Shown here in pieces: positions 42,515 to 52,282 of a stretch of DNA of 64,000 nucleotides. Each line of letters starts with the position of its first letter. The stretch's first letter is position 1. Origin of the DNA: Okapia johnstoni (taxonomy: Eukaryota > Chordata > Mammalia > Artiodactyla > Giraffidae); assembly GCA_024291935.2 (NCBI GenBank), contig CM044322.1:25357405-25421404 (forward strand), given 5' to 3'. The position numbers and the translations under genes are program-made. The notes below the pieces were generated by a model that saw only the letters and a program-made list of their open reading frames with translations, was not told the origin of the DNA and searched no databases.

Positions 42515-42882
42515 ATTCTATATTTAACATGGATAACCAACAAAGACCTACTGAATAGCCCAGGGAAAGGAAGTGAAAGTGTTAGTTGCTCAGTCCTGTC
42601 CAACTCTTTGTAACCCATGAACTGTAGCTCACCAGGCTCCTTTGTCCTTGGGATTCTTCAGGCAAAAATACTGGAGTGGGTGGCCATTTCCTTCTCTAAT
42701 AGCACAGCAAACTCTGATAACTGTTATGTGGTGGCCTGGATGGGAGGGAAGTGTGGGGGAGAATGGATACATGTAGATGTATGGTTGCGTCCCTTCCTTG
42801 TTCACCTAAAACTATCACAACATTGTTTATTGGCTATACCCCAATACAAAATAATTGTTTAAAATTTTTTTTAAAAAGAAGA
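42515..42882 (+). mobile_element. L1 LINE 3' end split by a Bov-tA
   Basis: Pieces at 42515-42568 (AACCAACAAAGACCTACTG) and 42698-42882 (GGATGGGAGGGAAGTGTGG, GAATGGATACATGTAGATG, ACAACATTGTTTATTGGC, CCAATACAAAATAATTG) with an A-rich end. Confidence 0.8.
42569..42697 (-). mobile_element. 5'-truncated Bov-tA SINE inside L1
   Basis: The reverse tail and middle are present, but the tRNA-like head is missing. The flanks AATAGCCCAGGGAAA (42554-42568) and AATAGCACAGCAAA (42698-42711) are similar, suggesting an imperfect target duplication. Confidence 0.8.
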
Positions 42883-42949
42883 AATCTTGCTGTGCTCCCA
42901 GCCCTCCTCTGAATCCTGACTTACATACAATGTACAGTAATTTTTTTTT

Positions 42950-43136
42950 GAAAGTCGCTCAGTCATGTCCAACTCTTTGTGACCCCATATACTATACAGT
43001 CCAAGGAATTCTCCAGGCCAGAATACTGGAGTGGGTAGCCATTCCCTTCTCCAGAGGCTCTTCCCAACTCAGGGATCAAACCCAGGTCTTCCACATTGCA
43101 GGCAGATTCTTTACCAGCTGAGCTACCAGGGAAGCC
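42950..43136 (-). mobile_element. Bov-tA SINE (short variant)
   Basis: Reverse orientation, from AAGTCGCTCAGTCATGTCC to CTGAGCTACCAGGGAAGCC. It is preceded by a T-run at 42942-42949. Confidence 0.92.
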
Positions 43137-43212
43137 TAATGCTGGGAGCCAAATGTTCTTATGATCCAATTTTCTATCTTGTTGACCTTTATTGCATGTT
43201 GATCTATTTCTC

Positions 43213-43750
43213 TGTGTTCATCTATTCAATGTTTTGTTGTCAGTCACTAACTCTTGTCTGACTCTTTATGCCCCCATGGACTGCAGCATGCCAGGCTCCC
43301 TTATCCTTCACTATCTCTTGAAGTTTGCTCAGATCCATGTCCATTGAGTCAGTGATGCTATCTAACCATCTCATCCTCTGCTGCACCTTCTCCTTTTACC
43401 TTCAGTCTTTCCCAGCATCAGGATCTTTTGCAGTGAGTCAGCTCTTTCTGTCAAGTGGCCAAAGTATTGGAGCTTCAGCTTCAGCATCAGTCCCTCCAAT
43501 GAGTATTCAGGGTTGATTTCCTTTAGGATTGACTGATTTGGTCTCCTTGCAGTACAAGGGACTCTCAAGAGTCTTCTCCAGTACCACAGTTTGAAAGCAT
43601 CAATTCTTTGGTGCTCAACCTTCTTTATGGTCTGACTGTCACATCCATACATGGCTACTGGGAAAACCATAGCTTTGATCGCATGGGCCCTTGTTGGCAA
43701 AGTGGTGTCTCTACTTTTTAATACACAGTCTAGGTTTGTCATAACTTTCC
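43213..43750 (-). mobile_element. BovB LINE, 5'-truncated, 31-bp flanking duplication
   Basis: The body runs from about 43237 (TTGTCAGTCACTAACTC) to TTTGTCATAACTTTCC. The flanks at 43182-43212 and 43751-43781 match at 28 of 31 bases (core ATTGCATGTTGATCT versus ATTGCACGTTGATCT). About 24 bp of non-BovB sequence lies between the left flank and the BovB 3' end. A frame at 43371-43742 encodes part of the polyprotein C-terminus. Confidence 0.85.
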
Positions 43751-43783
43751 TTGACCTCTATTGCACGTTGATCTGTTTCTCCT

Positions 43784-44390
43784 AGGGTGTTTTATTTGCA
43801 AGGTTTAGAATAGCAAAAGTTTTTCCCTAGATATCTAGAATTTTTTCCCCTTGAAACCATAGCTTCTAAATCTGCCTCCTCTAATATGGTATGCATGAGT
43901 CACTGAGCACTTGAACTGTCGCTAGCCTGAGTTTGCTCTTAGTAGAAAATACATCTTGGTTTCATAGGAGTTACAACAGCTTCATCTGGTTTCTGCCTTC
44001 ATTCAAATTATGACATATGCCATAATGGCCAGGGAGGCAACGGGGTTTATCTCATACCCACTGACACAGATATTCACTGAGGGCATGCTTCATGCCAGAT
44101 GTCAGGCAAAATGCTGGAGATAAAAGGAGGACAGGAGAAACAGCATCTTTGCCCAGGGCCTCTGCATCGGAGCCAGACAAAGGCATATATGACCATATAT
44201 GGCAGTCTAACCCATACCTTGCCCACTAAGTGGGATTCTGGGGCAGAGTGGTCATACTTGAAGGAAGGGATTCCTTTTTCTTATTCACACAATGGGGAAG
44301 TCTCTCTCCAACCAAGTCTCTTGGAGACTGTATTTGTCTAACCAGGGCACCTTGAACATGAGCCTCTGTGGGCCTCCGCAGCCCAGTTTC
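43784..44390. other. Unique sequence with an L2 trace
   Basis: Bases 44068-44180 (GATATTCACTGAGGGCATGC, AAATGCTGGAGATAAAAGG) look like a reverse L2 3' part. The rest shows nothing recognised. Confidence 0.4.
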
Positions 44391-44600
44391 TGGCTTCCTT
44401 GATGGCTCAGATGGTAAAGAATCCACCTGCAATGTGGGAGACCTGGGTTTGATCCCTGGGTTGGGAAGATCCCCTGGAGGAGGGCATGGCAACCCACTCC
44501 AGTATTCTTGCCTGGAGAATCCCTATGGATGGAGGAGCCTGGCGGGCTACAGTCCATGAGGTTGCAAAGAATGAGATATGGTTGAGCGACTAAGCACACA
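44391..44600 (+). mobile_element. Bov-tA SINE, 12-bp TSD
   Basis: Head TGGCTTCCTTGATGGCTCAG, tail GGTTGAGCGACTAAGCAC. The flanks CAGCCCAGTTTC (44379-44390) and CAGTCCAGTCTC (44601-44612) match at 10 of 12. Confidence 0.92.
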
Positions 44601-45351
44601 CAGTCCAGTCTCCACCCTCGCAGGGTGGGTAGATCATGAGTCCCGGGCTCCTGAGTGACTTCTGGAGCCCTGTGCCTGTTGACCCCACTTTTTGCCTAGA
44701 TTATAACCTCTGGCATGAATCCCTGAGCCTGGCACCATCCAGGCTTAGTGCTCTACCTTGCCTGACCACAGACTCGTGACCTAAGGCTGGTTTCAGCCTC
44801 CCCATGTGGATCTGCCCCAATGGGGCTGGCCGGTAAGATTCCTCGTTTGTCCTCTTCTTATGTCTGAAATGATCTTGTTCTTTACTGTTTTCTTGATTCC
44901 CTTCACTAGAATGCAAGATCCTTATGTACCGTGCTCTTTAGGGCATGTGCAGCACTGAAAACACAGCTTGAGTGTATGGGATGCTCTGTGACTCTGCAGT
45001 GCAGAGTGCAAATCTGTCACACTGGGATGAGGGAGGAGCTGTTGGTATACTTATGTCTTTTTGGTCACTATTTCATTTGTTATCTGTTTCATTTCTAACA
45101 TCTGATGGCCTGAATTTCACATTCCCAGACTTTGCTGGGAGTGTGTGGATCCTCCCCTTCCCCACCACCCCTTTTCCCACCCAAGCTATGGGGAGAGAGC
45201 TGCACCGATGCCTGGGGTCTGGTGGCTCCCATGTGTCTCTGCCATCCTTCAGCTTTGCTCTTGTCTCTCTATCTTTTCTGAGCAACTACAGTCTTCACTG
45301 CATCTCAGCCCCTATCCCTGTTCCTGGCATGTAGAAAGCTCTGGATAACTT
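44601..45351. other. Unique sequence with an L2 3' end
   Basis: Bases 44865-44985 (GATCTTGTTCTTTACTG, CACTAGAATGCAAGATCC) look like a plus-strand L2 3' end. The remaining bases show frames (for example 44972-45334) without recognised domains. Confidence 0.4.
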
Positions 45352-45362
45352 TGCACTGAGTA

Positions 45363-45604
45363 GTGTGTGTTTGTGTGTGTGTGCGTGTGCATGTGTGTGC
45401 ACGCTCAGTCATGTCCAGCTCTTTGCGACCCCACAGACTGTAGCCCGCCAGGCTCCACTGTCCGTGGAATTTTCCAGGCAGAAATAGTGGAGTGGGTTGC
45501 CATTTCCTACTCCTGGGGGTCTTCCTGACCCAGGAATTGAACCTGTATCTCTTGTGTCTCTGGCATTTGCAGGAGAATTCTTTACCACCGCGCCACCTGG
45601 GAAG
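45363..45604 (-). mobile_element. Bov-tA SINE with GT microsatellite tail, 11-bp TSD
   Basis: The (GT)n run at 45363-45400 is the tail side, followed by CGCTCAGTCATGTCCAGC. The head complement ends CGCCACCTGGGAAG. Flanks TGCACTGAGTA (45352-45362) and TGTACTGAGTA (45605-45615) differ at one base. Confidence 0.93.
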
Positions 45605-45921
45605 TGTACTGAGTACTGATGTCACCCAAATGGAGGGTCTAGAGGGAAAAGACCATGCAAAGTGCTGTGCTGATGGGAGGTAGAGCCTCACCCACCACTC
45701 ACAGCATCCTTGGATTTTGATGGCAAAGGGCATTGCCCAAGTACCTAGAAGTGACACATTCTTTCCCTTCTTCCAGGTGTTTCTTAGAGAAGAGTTTTCT
45801 TCTGAGCTGTGCCCTAGGATCATTAACTCAACCTTTATATTCCACCTCTCACTGAGGGAGAATTCTACCCTTATCTGGGGGCATTACTTATATTTTCATA
45901 ATTACTCCTGGATCTGCCACT
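45605..45921. other. Unique sequence
   Basis: No repeat or gene recognised between the SINE and the BovB. Confidence 0.45.
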
Positions 45922-48245
45922 GATGGTAGATCCAACTCTTTGTGACCCCATGGACTGCAGCAGCATGCCAGGCTTCCCTGTCCATCACCAACTCCTGGAG
46001 CTTGCTCAAACTCATGTCCATTGAGTCGGTGATGCCACCCAACCATCTCATCCTCTGTCGGCCCCTTCTCTTTCTGTCTTCAATCTTCCCCAGCATCAGG
46101 GTCTTTTCCAACAAGTCAGTTCTTCACATCAGGTGGGCAAATTATTGGAGATTCAGCTTCAACATCAGTCCTTGCAATGAATATTCAGGGCTGATTTCCT
46201 TTAGGATGGACTGGCTGGATCTCCTTGCAGCCCAAGTGACTCTCAAGAGTCTTCTCCAGCACCACAGTTCAAAACCATCAATTCTTCCGCACTCAGCTTT
46301 CTTTCTGGTCCAACTCTCATATCCATACATGACTACTGGAAAAACCATAGCTTTGACTAGATGGACCTTTGTTGGCAAAGTAATGTCTCTGCTTTTTAAT
46401 ATGCTGTCTAGGTTGGTCATAGCTTTTCTTCTAAGGAGCAAGCGACTTTTAATTTCATGGCTGCAGTCACCATCTGCAGTAATTTTGGAGCCCCCCCAAA
46501 ATAGTCTGTCACTGTTTCCATTGTTTACCCATCTATTTTCCATCAAATGATGGGACCAGATGCCATGATCTTCATTTTTTGAATGTTTTAAGCCAGCTTT
46601 TTCACTCTCCTCCTTCACTTTCATCAAGAGGCTCTTTAGTTTCTCTTCACTTTCTGCCATAAGGGTGGTGTCATCTGCATATCTGAGGTTATTGATATTT
46701 CTCCCAGCCGTCTTGATTCCAGCTTGAAATCAAGATCCAATCTTGATTGGAATCAACTCCAATCTTCATCCAGCCAGGCATTTTGTGTGATGTAATCTGC
46801 ATATAAGTTAAGTAAGCAGGGTGACAATATACAGCCTTGACATACTGCTTTCCCAATTTGGAACCAGTCTGTTGTTACTTGTCCAGTTATAACTGTTGCT
46901 TCCTGACCTGCATATAGATTTCTCAGGAGTCAGGTAAGGTGGTCTGGTATTCCCATCTCTTGAAGAATTTTCCACAGTTTGTGGTGATCTACACAGTCAA
47001 AGGCTTTGGTGTAATCAATAAACAGCAGTAGATGTTTTTCTGGAATTCTTTTGCTTTTTCTATGATCCAGTGGATGTTGGCAATTTGATCTCTGGTTCCT
47101 CTGCCTTTTCTAAATCCAGCTTGAACATCTGGAAGTTCACGGTTCACGTACTGTTGAATCCTGACTTGGAGAATTTTGAGCATTACTTTGCTACTATGTG
47201 AGACGAGTGCAATAGTGAGGTAGTTTGAACATTCTTTGGCATTGCCTTTCTTTGGGATTAGAATGAAAACTGACCTTTTCCAGTCCTGTGGCCACTGCTG
47301 AGTTTTCCAAATTTGCTGGTATATTGAGTGCAGCACTTACACAGCATCATCTTTCAGGATTTGAAATAGCTCAACTGGAATTCCAACACCTCCACTAGCA
47401 TTGTTTGTAGTGATGCTTCCTAAGGCCCACTTGACTTCACATTCCAGGATGTCTAGTTCCAGGTAAGTGATCACACTATCGTGGTTGTCTGGGTCATGAA
47501 GATCTTTTTTGTATAGTTCTTCTGTGTATTCTTGCCACCTTTTCTTAATATCTTCTCCTTCTGTTAGGTCCATACCACTTGTGTCCTTTATTGTGCCCAT
47601 CTTTGCATGAAATGTTCCCTTGGTATCTCTAATTTTCTTGAAGAGATCTCATTGTTTTCCTCTATTTCTTTACATTGATCAATGAGGAAGGCTCTTTTCT
47701 GTCCTTGTTATGCTTTGGAACACTGCATTCAAATGGTATATCTTTCATTTTCTCCTTTGCCTTTAGCTTCTCTTCTTTTCTCAGCTTTGTAAGGGCTCCT
47801 CAAACAATCGTTTTGCCTTTTTGCATTTCTTTTTCTTGGGGATGGTCTTAATCCCTGCCTCCTGTACAATGTCACGAACCTCTGCCCATAGTTCTTCAGG
47901 CACTCTGTCTATCAAATCTAATCCCTTGAATCTATTTGTCACTTCCACTGTATAATCAATCATAAGGGATTTGATTTAGGTCATACCTGAATGGTCTAGT
48001 GGTTTTCCCTACTTTCTTCAATTTAAGTCTGATTTTGGCAATAAGTAGTTCTGATCTGAGCCAGCTCCTAGTCTTGTTTTTGCTGACTGTATAGAGCTTC
48101 TCCATCTTTGGCTGCAAAGAATATAATCAATCTGATTTTGGTATTGATTATCTGATGATGTTCATGTGTAGAGTCTTCTCTTATGTTGTTGGAAGAGGGT
48201 GTTTGCTATGATCAGAACGTTCTCTTGGCAAAACTCTCTTGACAT
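45922..48245 (-). mobile_element. BovB LINE, 5'-truncated 2.3 kb
   Basis: Minus-strand copy collinear with 35216-38664, from the 3' end (CCAACTCTTTGTGACCCC, without the usual ACTGA tail) to the end of the endonuclease region (AACGTTCTCTTGGCAAAAC). The RT region is broken into frames 47600-47337, 47336-46989 and 46660-46142. A palindromic insertion AATCAAGATCCAATCTTGATT lies near 46727-46747. No target duplication is visible. It is non-functional. Confidence 0.95.
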
Positions 48246-48629
48246 CTAGCTTGCCTGTAATTAAATCACCACCTTGCTTTGATCAGACCATTGTAAGTGG
48301 TTCTCTGTTAAGTGTGTCACCGGGCACAGAGGATGTCTGGCATGGAAAGTTGAAGCTGAGTTCTTGGCATGTGACAATGACAGCACTTGTCCCCAGTTCC
48401 TAAAATTATGTTTTTCAACTCTTTCTCAGAAGTGAGTGACTGTTCATTTGCCTGATTATCTGAAAGTTTTATGTGTGTGGTCTTGGCACTACTACCCTTT
48501 TGGGAGAAGTTGTTTTAACTCAGGTTCACAGTCCCCTTTCGTTAGCTAGGGCTTTAGGGTGCTGTATAAATCAGATCCTGTCTCTCTCCTGCCTCAGCCC
48601 TGTGTGCTTGCCCACTCTATGCTGAGCAG
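48246..48629. other. Unique sequence
   Basis: No repeat or gene recognised. Confidence 0.4.
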
Positions 48630-48821
48630 GGTCCACACTCCTTGCCCTGGCTCTGAGGTCCTGTGTCACTGTGGTGTCTTCATAGCCGCAATTTGGTTTC
48701 TCTTCCCTTCTGGGCACCTCAGGTTCCCTCTGGCCTCAGGGCCTTTGCACCAGGCTGGCCTTCCCCCCGGAACTCATTCCTTTGTTACCCTCTTCCTTCT
48801 TATTTCTTTTTCAGTTCTCCA

Positions 48822-49235
48822 TTTATTTATTTATTTATTTTTACTGTTTGTTTTATATTGGAGTCTAGCCAATTAGAGACTTCACTGGTGGCTCAGATAG
48901 TAAAGAACTCGCCTGCCAATGCAGGAGGCCCAGATTTGATCCCTGGGTCAGGAAGATCCCCTGGAGAAGGGAATGCCAACCACTCCAGTATTCTTGCCTG
49001 GAGAATTCCATGGACAGAGGAGCCCAGTGGGCTACAGCCCATAGGGTCACAAAGAGTCAGATGTGAGTGAACCACTAACACTGCCATTAGCCAATTAACA
49101 ATGTTGTGACAGCTTCAGGTGCACAGGAGAGGGACTCAGCCATACTTACACTTGTATCCATTCTCTCCTAAGCTCCCCTCCCATCCAGGCTGCCTCATAT
49201 CATTAAGCAGAATTTTTTGTGCTAAACAATAGGAT
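48822..49235 (-). mobile_element. L1 LINE 3' end split by a Bov-tA
   Basis: (ATTT)n at 48822-48841, TTTATATTGGAGTCTAGCC before and ACAATGTTGTGACAGCTTC after the SINE, then CTCCCCTCCCATCCAGGC. Confidence 0.85.
48876..49087 (+). mobile_element. Bov-tA SINE, 10-bp TSD, inside L1 inside L2
   Basis: Head GACTTCACTGGTGGCTCAG, tail GAGTCAGATGTGAGTGAACC. TAGCCAATTA is duplicated perfectly at 48866-48875 and 49088-49097. Confidence 0.95.
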
Positions 49236-49477
49236 GTTATTTCAGGTCCCTATTAAAAGTCACTTCAGAGATATCTTCCCTAACTACCCCATCTAAAGGT
49301 ATGATTTAATCCTCCATTTTATTCTCCATCACAACACCCTTTGTATTTTCTTCAAGGAACTTGAAATGACTTGTAGTGATCTTGTTTATTTTTTTGCCTG
49401 TATTTTCTTAGTCTTACCCATAAAACCAAGAGATGGTCAATATGTTCTATAGGCCTAAGGCGGCTACCACTTTTTAA

Positions 49478-49765
49478 AGCCATTTTTAAAATTATAGTTG
49501 ATTTACAATATTGTGTAGTTTCAGGTGTACAAAGTGATTTACTTATATAGCTGAAATGCTCCCCATTCTCGCACGCGCGCGCACACACACAGACACATAC
49601 ACACACATATATTCTTTTTTTCAGATTCTTTTCCATTATAGGTTAACACTGAGTATTGAGTAGAGTTCCCAGTGCTATTCAGTAGGTCTTTGTTGGGTAT
49701 TTATTTTATATATAGTAGTGTGTATCTGTTAATGCCCCACTCCTAATTTATCCCTTGCCTACTTG
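49478..49765 (-). mobile_element. L1 LINE 3' end with CG/CA microsatellite
   Basis: GTTGATTTACAATATTGTG, TTTCAGGTGTACAAAGTG, then a CGCACGCGCGCGCACACAC block at about 49574-49592 and GATTCTTTTCCATTATAGG. Confidence 0.8.
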
Positions 49766-49767
49766 TT

Positions 49768-49925
49768 TTTATAAAGTTTTATTGAAGCACTGCCACTCTC
49801 ATCCCTTTACTATCATCTATGACCGCTTTCCTACCACAGAGGCGGAGGTGAATAGTCATTATTGAGGACTGCAAACCTGGGAAAATTTACTCTCTGGCTC
49901 TTTACAGAAAAAGTTTGGTGACACC
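49768..49925 (+). repeat. hAT-type DNA transposon fragment
   Basis: ATAAAGTTTTATTGAAGCAC, ATGACCGCTTTCCTACC and CTTTACAGAAAAAGTTTGG in the same order as the pieces at 6448-6572 and 11149-11210. Confidence 0.5.
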
Positions 49926-50344
49926 ACTTGGGACCATGTAGTCATGTGTACAGGGGACTTGTTTTGCCAAACTTGTTTACCAGTGTATCACCAGGACCCA
50001 GTACATGCCTGGCACACAACAAGTGTCCATTAAGAATGAACAGGAAGGAAGAAAGAAGGAAGGAAGGAAAGGAGAAAGGGAGAGAGGAAGGAAGGAAAGC
50101 AAAAGAGGTCTGTCATGTTTCTGTATCACTCTTACTTCTACACATCATCTTGGCTCAGTAATTTACTACCAGCTTCGTGAGCTATGTGCCATGGAAGCAC
50201 AGAAGCATACCCTTGACTTTGAGACCAGGGCTCTGTAAATGGAGTAGGTACTATAGCCAGATTTGTAGAAATGCTCCCCATTCACATCATCCCAGAGTGC
50301 AGCGCAAGAGTCTAAGCTAGGAAATAAGGCATCATCATAGCTAG
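49926..50344. other. Unique, with a GGAA-type purine tract
   Basis: Bases 50038-50105 are nearly pure purine (GAAGGAAGGAAGGAAAGG units). No gene. Confidence 0.5.
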
Positions 50345-50505
50345 ATGACGATGAACAAGTTACCTCCCTGAGCCTCAGTTTCCTTATCTACTAAAAGGGG
50401 GAGTAATAGTAGTCCTGTCTCACTCCAGCTCTCATGAGCAGAAAAGGAGATAATGCATGAAGAGTGTCCAGGGCAGTATTGGGTCCAAGAGGATCTCAAC
50501 CAAAG
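50345..50505 (+). repeat. MIR SINE
   Basis: CTGAGCCTCAGTTTCCTTATC, AAAGGGGGAGTAATAGTAG and GGAGATAATGCATGAAG follow the MIR core. Confidence 0.75.
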
Positions 50506-50954
50506 TTCCTCCACTTTTTCTATGTGCATCCTTATAAAATAAAGCCTTAATTTTTATTTTTATGTGTAGATTTGTCTCTGGAGAGGTGCTCTTTCTTTTC
50601 TCCCCTCCCCTTCCTCAGTATCAGGAACCCCTGTGCAATTTGGGGGCTGGTTAAGTGTTATGCTAGCAATAGAGGTGCTGGGTCCTCAGCACTTTCTCTG
50701 GAATGAAAGCAATGTGATATGGTCTGTGGGGGAGCTGGGGCTGGCTGAGAATGCAGATATGCAGTGGCATATTCTGTGTCAACTCTGTGACACGAAGCTG
50801 AGGAGTGCAGGGACAGATGAGCCAACATCACACTACATTCTCAGCTTAACTATGTAAATTCTGTCTTTACACAGATAGTGACATGTAAAAAACTTTAAGA
50901 ATATAGATGCACAGTTAGCCAGGCTCTGCGATCAGACAAATGAGGGTGGCAGTT
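50506..50954. other. Unique sequence
   Basis: The plus frame 50633-50857 has no recognised domain. Confidence 0.4.
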
Positions 50955-51365
50955 GATGACATTTATTAAATGTTTACCCTATGTTTGGCATTTTCCATGT
51001 TAAAAGTGACTATCCTGTTTTCCACATAAGGGAATTGAAACTCAGAGAAATTGAGTCACTGTCCCTGAATTGCACAGCTAATAAATGAAAGGGCAGGGCT
51101 TCCTTGATGGCTCAGTGGTAAAGAATCCACCAGCAATGCAGGAGACATGGGTTCGATCCCTGGGTGGGGAAGATCCCCTGCAGAAGAAAGTGGCAACCCA
51201 CTTCAGTATTCTTGCCTGGGAAATCCCATGGACGGAGGAACTTGGCAGGCTACAGTCCATGGGTTCACAAAGAGTTGGACATGACTTAGCAACTAAACAA
51301 CGAATGAAAGGGATCAGCTGAGAACCCAGGTGATCTGGCTGCAGAGTCTGAGCTCCTAACCAAGG
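50955..51365 (-). repeat. MIR SINE split by a Bov-tA
   Basis: Reverse pieces at 50955-51093 (ACCCTATGTTTGGC, AAGGGAATTGAAACTCAGAG) and 51303-51365 (CTGCAGAGTCTGAGCTCC). Confidence 0.65.
51094..51302 (+). mobile_element. Bov-tA SINE, 10-bp TSD, inside MIR
   Basis: Head GGGCTTCCTTGATGGCTCAG, tail GTTGGACATGACTTAGC. AATGAAAGGG is duplicated at 51084-51093 and 51303-51312. Confidence 0.95.
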
Positions 51366-52282
51366 TGCTGGGGAAGCCATCCAAGCTTTTAGGCCGATGA
51401 GCTCTGAGGCCTTGGGCAACCACTGAACCTTTCTGAACCTCAGTCTCCTGTTCTGTGAAAGTTTTGGTGAAAACCCAATGAAATCATTTATGAGAAAGGT
51501 TGTACACAGTGGAAGCTCTCAGTGGGACAGAGAAGACAGCAGGGCATCTATTGGTTGGGTCTCTGTGGCCTCTAGAATCAAGGGACTTTTGCCCGAAATG
51601 TGCCCCCTAGCTTGAGAGGAAGGGTGAACCTCAGTGGTTTTGGTGGAGAACTGTGAACCTGGCCATGGACAGCCAGGGGAGGGTGCTCCTGTCTCGCTGC
51701 TGGGTGAGCTCCCTGAGGCCTCACTGTGTAGCTCCCGCAAGAAGGGAGAACACTCTCCCCACAGGGCCTTCAGCCTCTCAGAAGTGCTGGGCTCCAGGCT
51801 GTGGCAGTGTGAGCAGCAGCCCTAAACCTGGATCTGTTAGGTCGCCCAGACCCAAGGCAGGTTGGTCACATATAGGCCACTTGGACAGCATGCGAGGGGG
51901 TGACTGAATTTGTCATGTTTCAGCTACGTGGGAGGCAAGGCAGTGCCCAGTCCACTTCTGGAGCAGAGCTCTGACCGTCCCCGTGGCTCCCCTTTAACTC
52001 TGGGAGCAGGAATGACCCCGGGCCATTTCTAGAACTGGGAAGGAGGTGGTTCAGATTTTTGATGCCATTCTCACCTCTCTAGCCTGGAGCTCTCATGAAT
52101 CCCACATTCCAGGTGTCCGTATCAAGTCCCCATGTCTCCCATCTCCCACCCTGTATAGTCACACACCAGCCTACTCTGTACTTAAGTGCTTTCACCCCCT
52201 CTCCCTCCCTGCATTCACCCATCTACCATTAATGATGATAATGATTTGATGGATTTCTCCTTTCACATATCAGATTGTCACT
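51366..52282. other. Unique sequence
   Basis: GC-richer than average around 51500-51900. Frames there (51634-51907) have no recognised domain. No CpG island features are obvious by eye. Confidence 0.45.

Larger units (their letters stand above)
48630..49440 (+). repeat. L2 LINE split by an L1 end
   Basis: Pieces at 48630-48821 (CTGGCCTCAGGGCCTTTGC, GAACTCATTCCTTTGTTACC) and 49236-49440 (AGTCACTTCAGAGATATCTT, GATCTTGTTTATTTTTTTGCC) follow the L2 3' order. They are interrupted by an L1 end that itself contains a SINE. Confidence 0.65.

Noticed and set aside
45305..45823. A 172-codon minus-strand frame
   Set aside because: Its central part is the translation of a Bov-tA SINE, and the rest has no recognisable domain.
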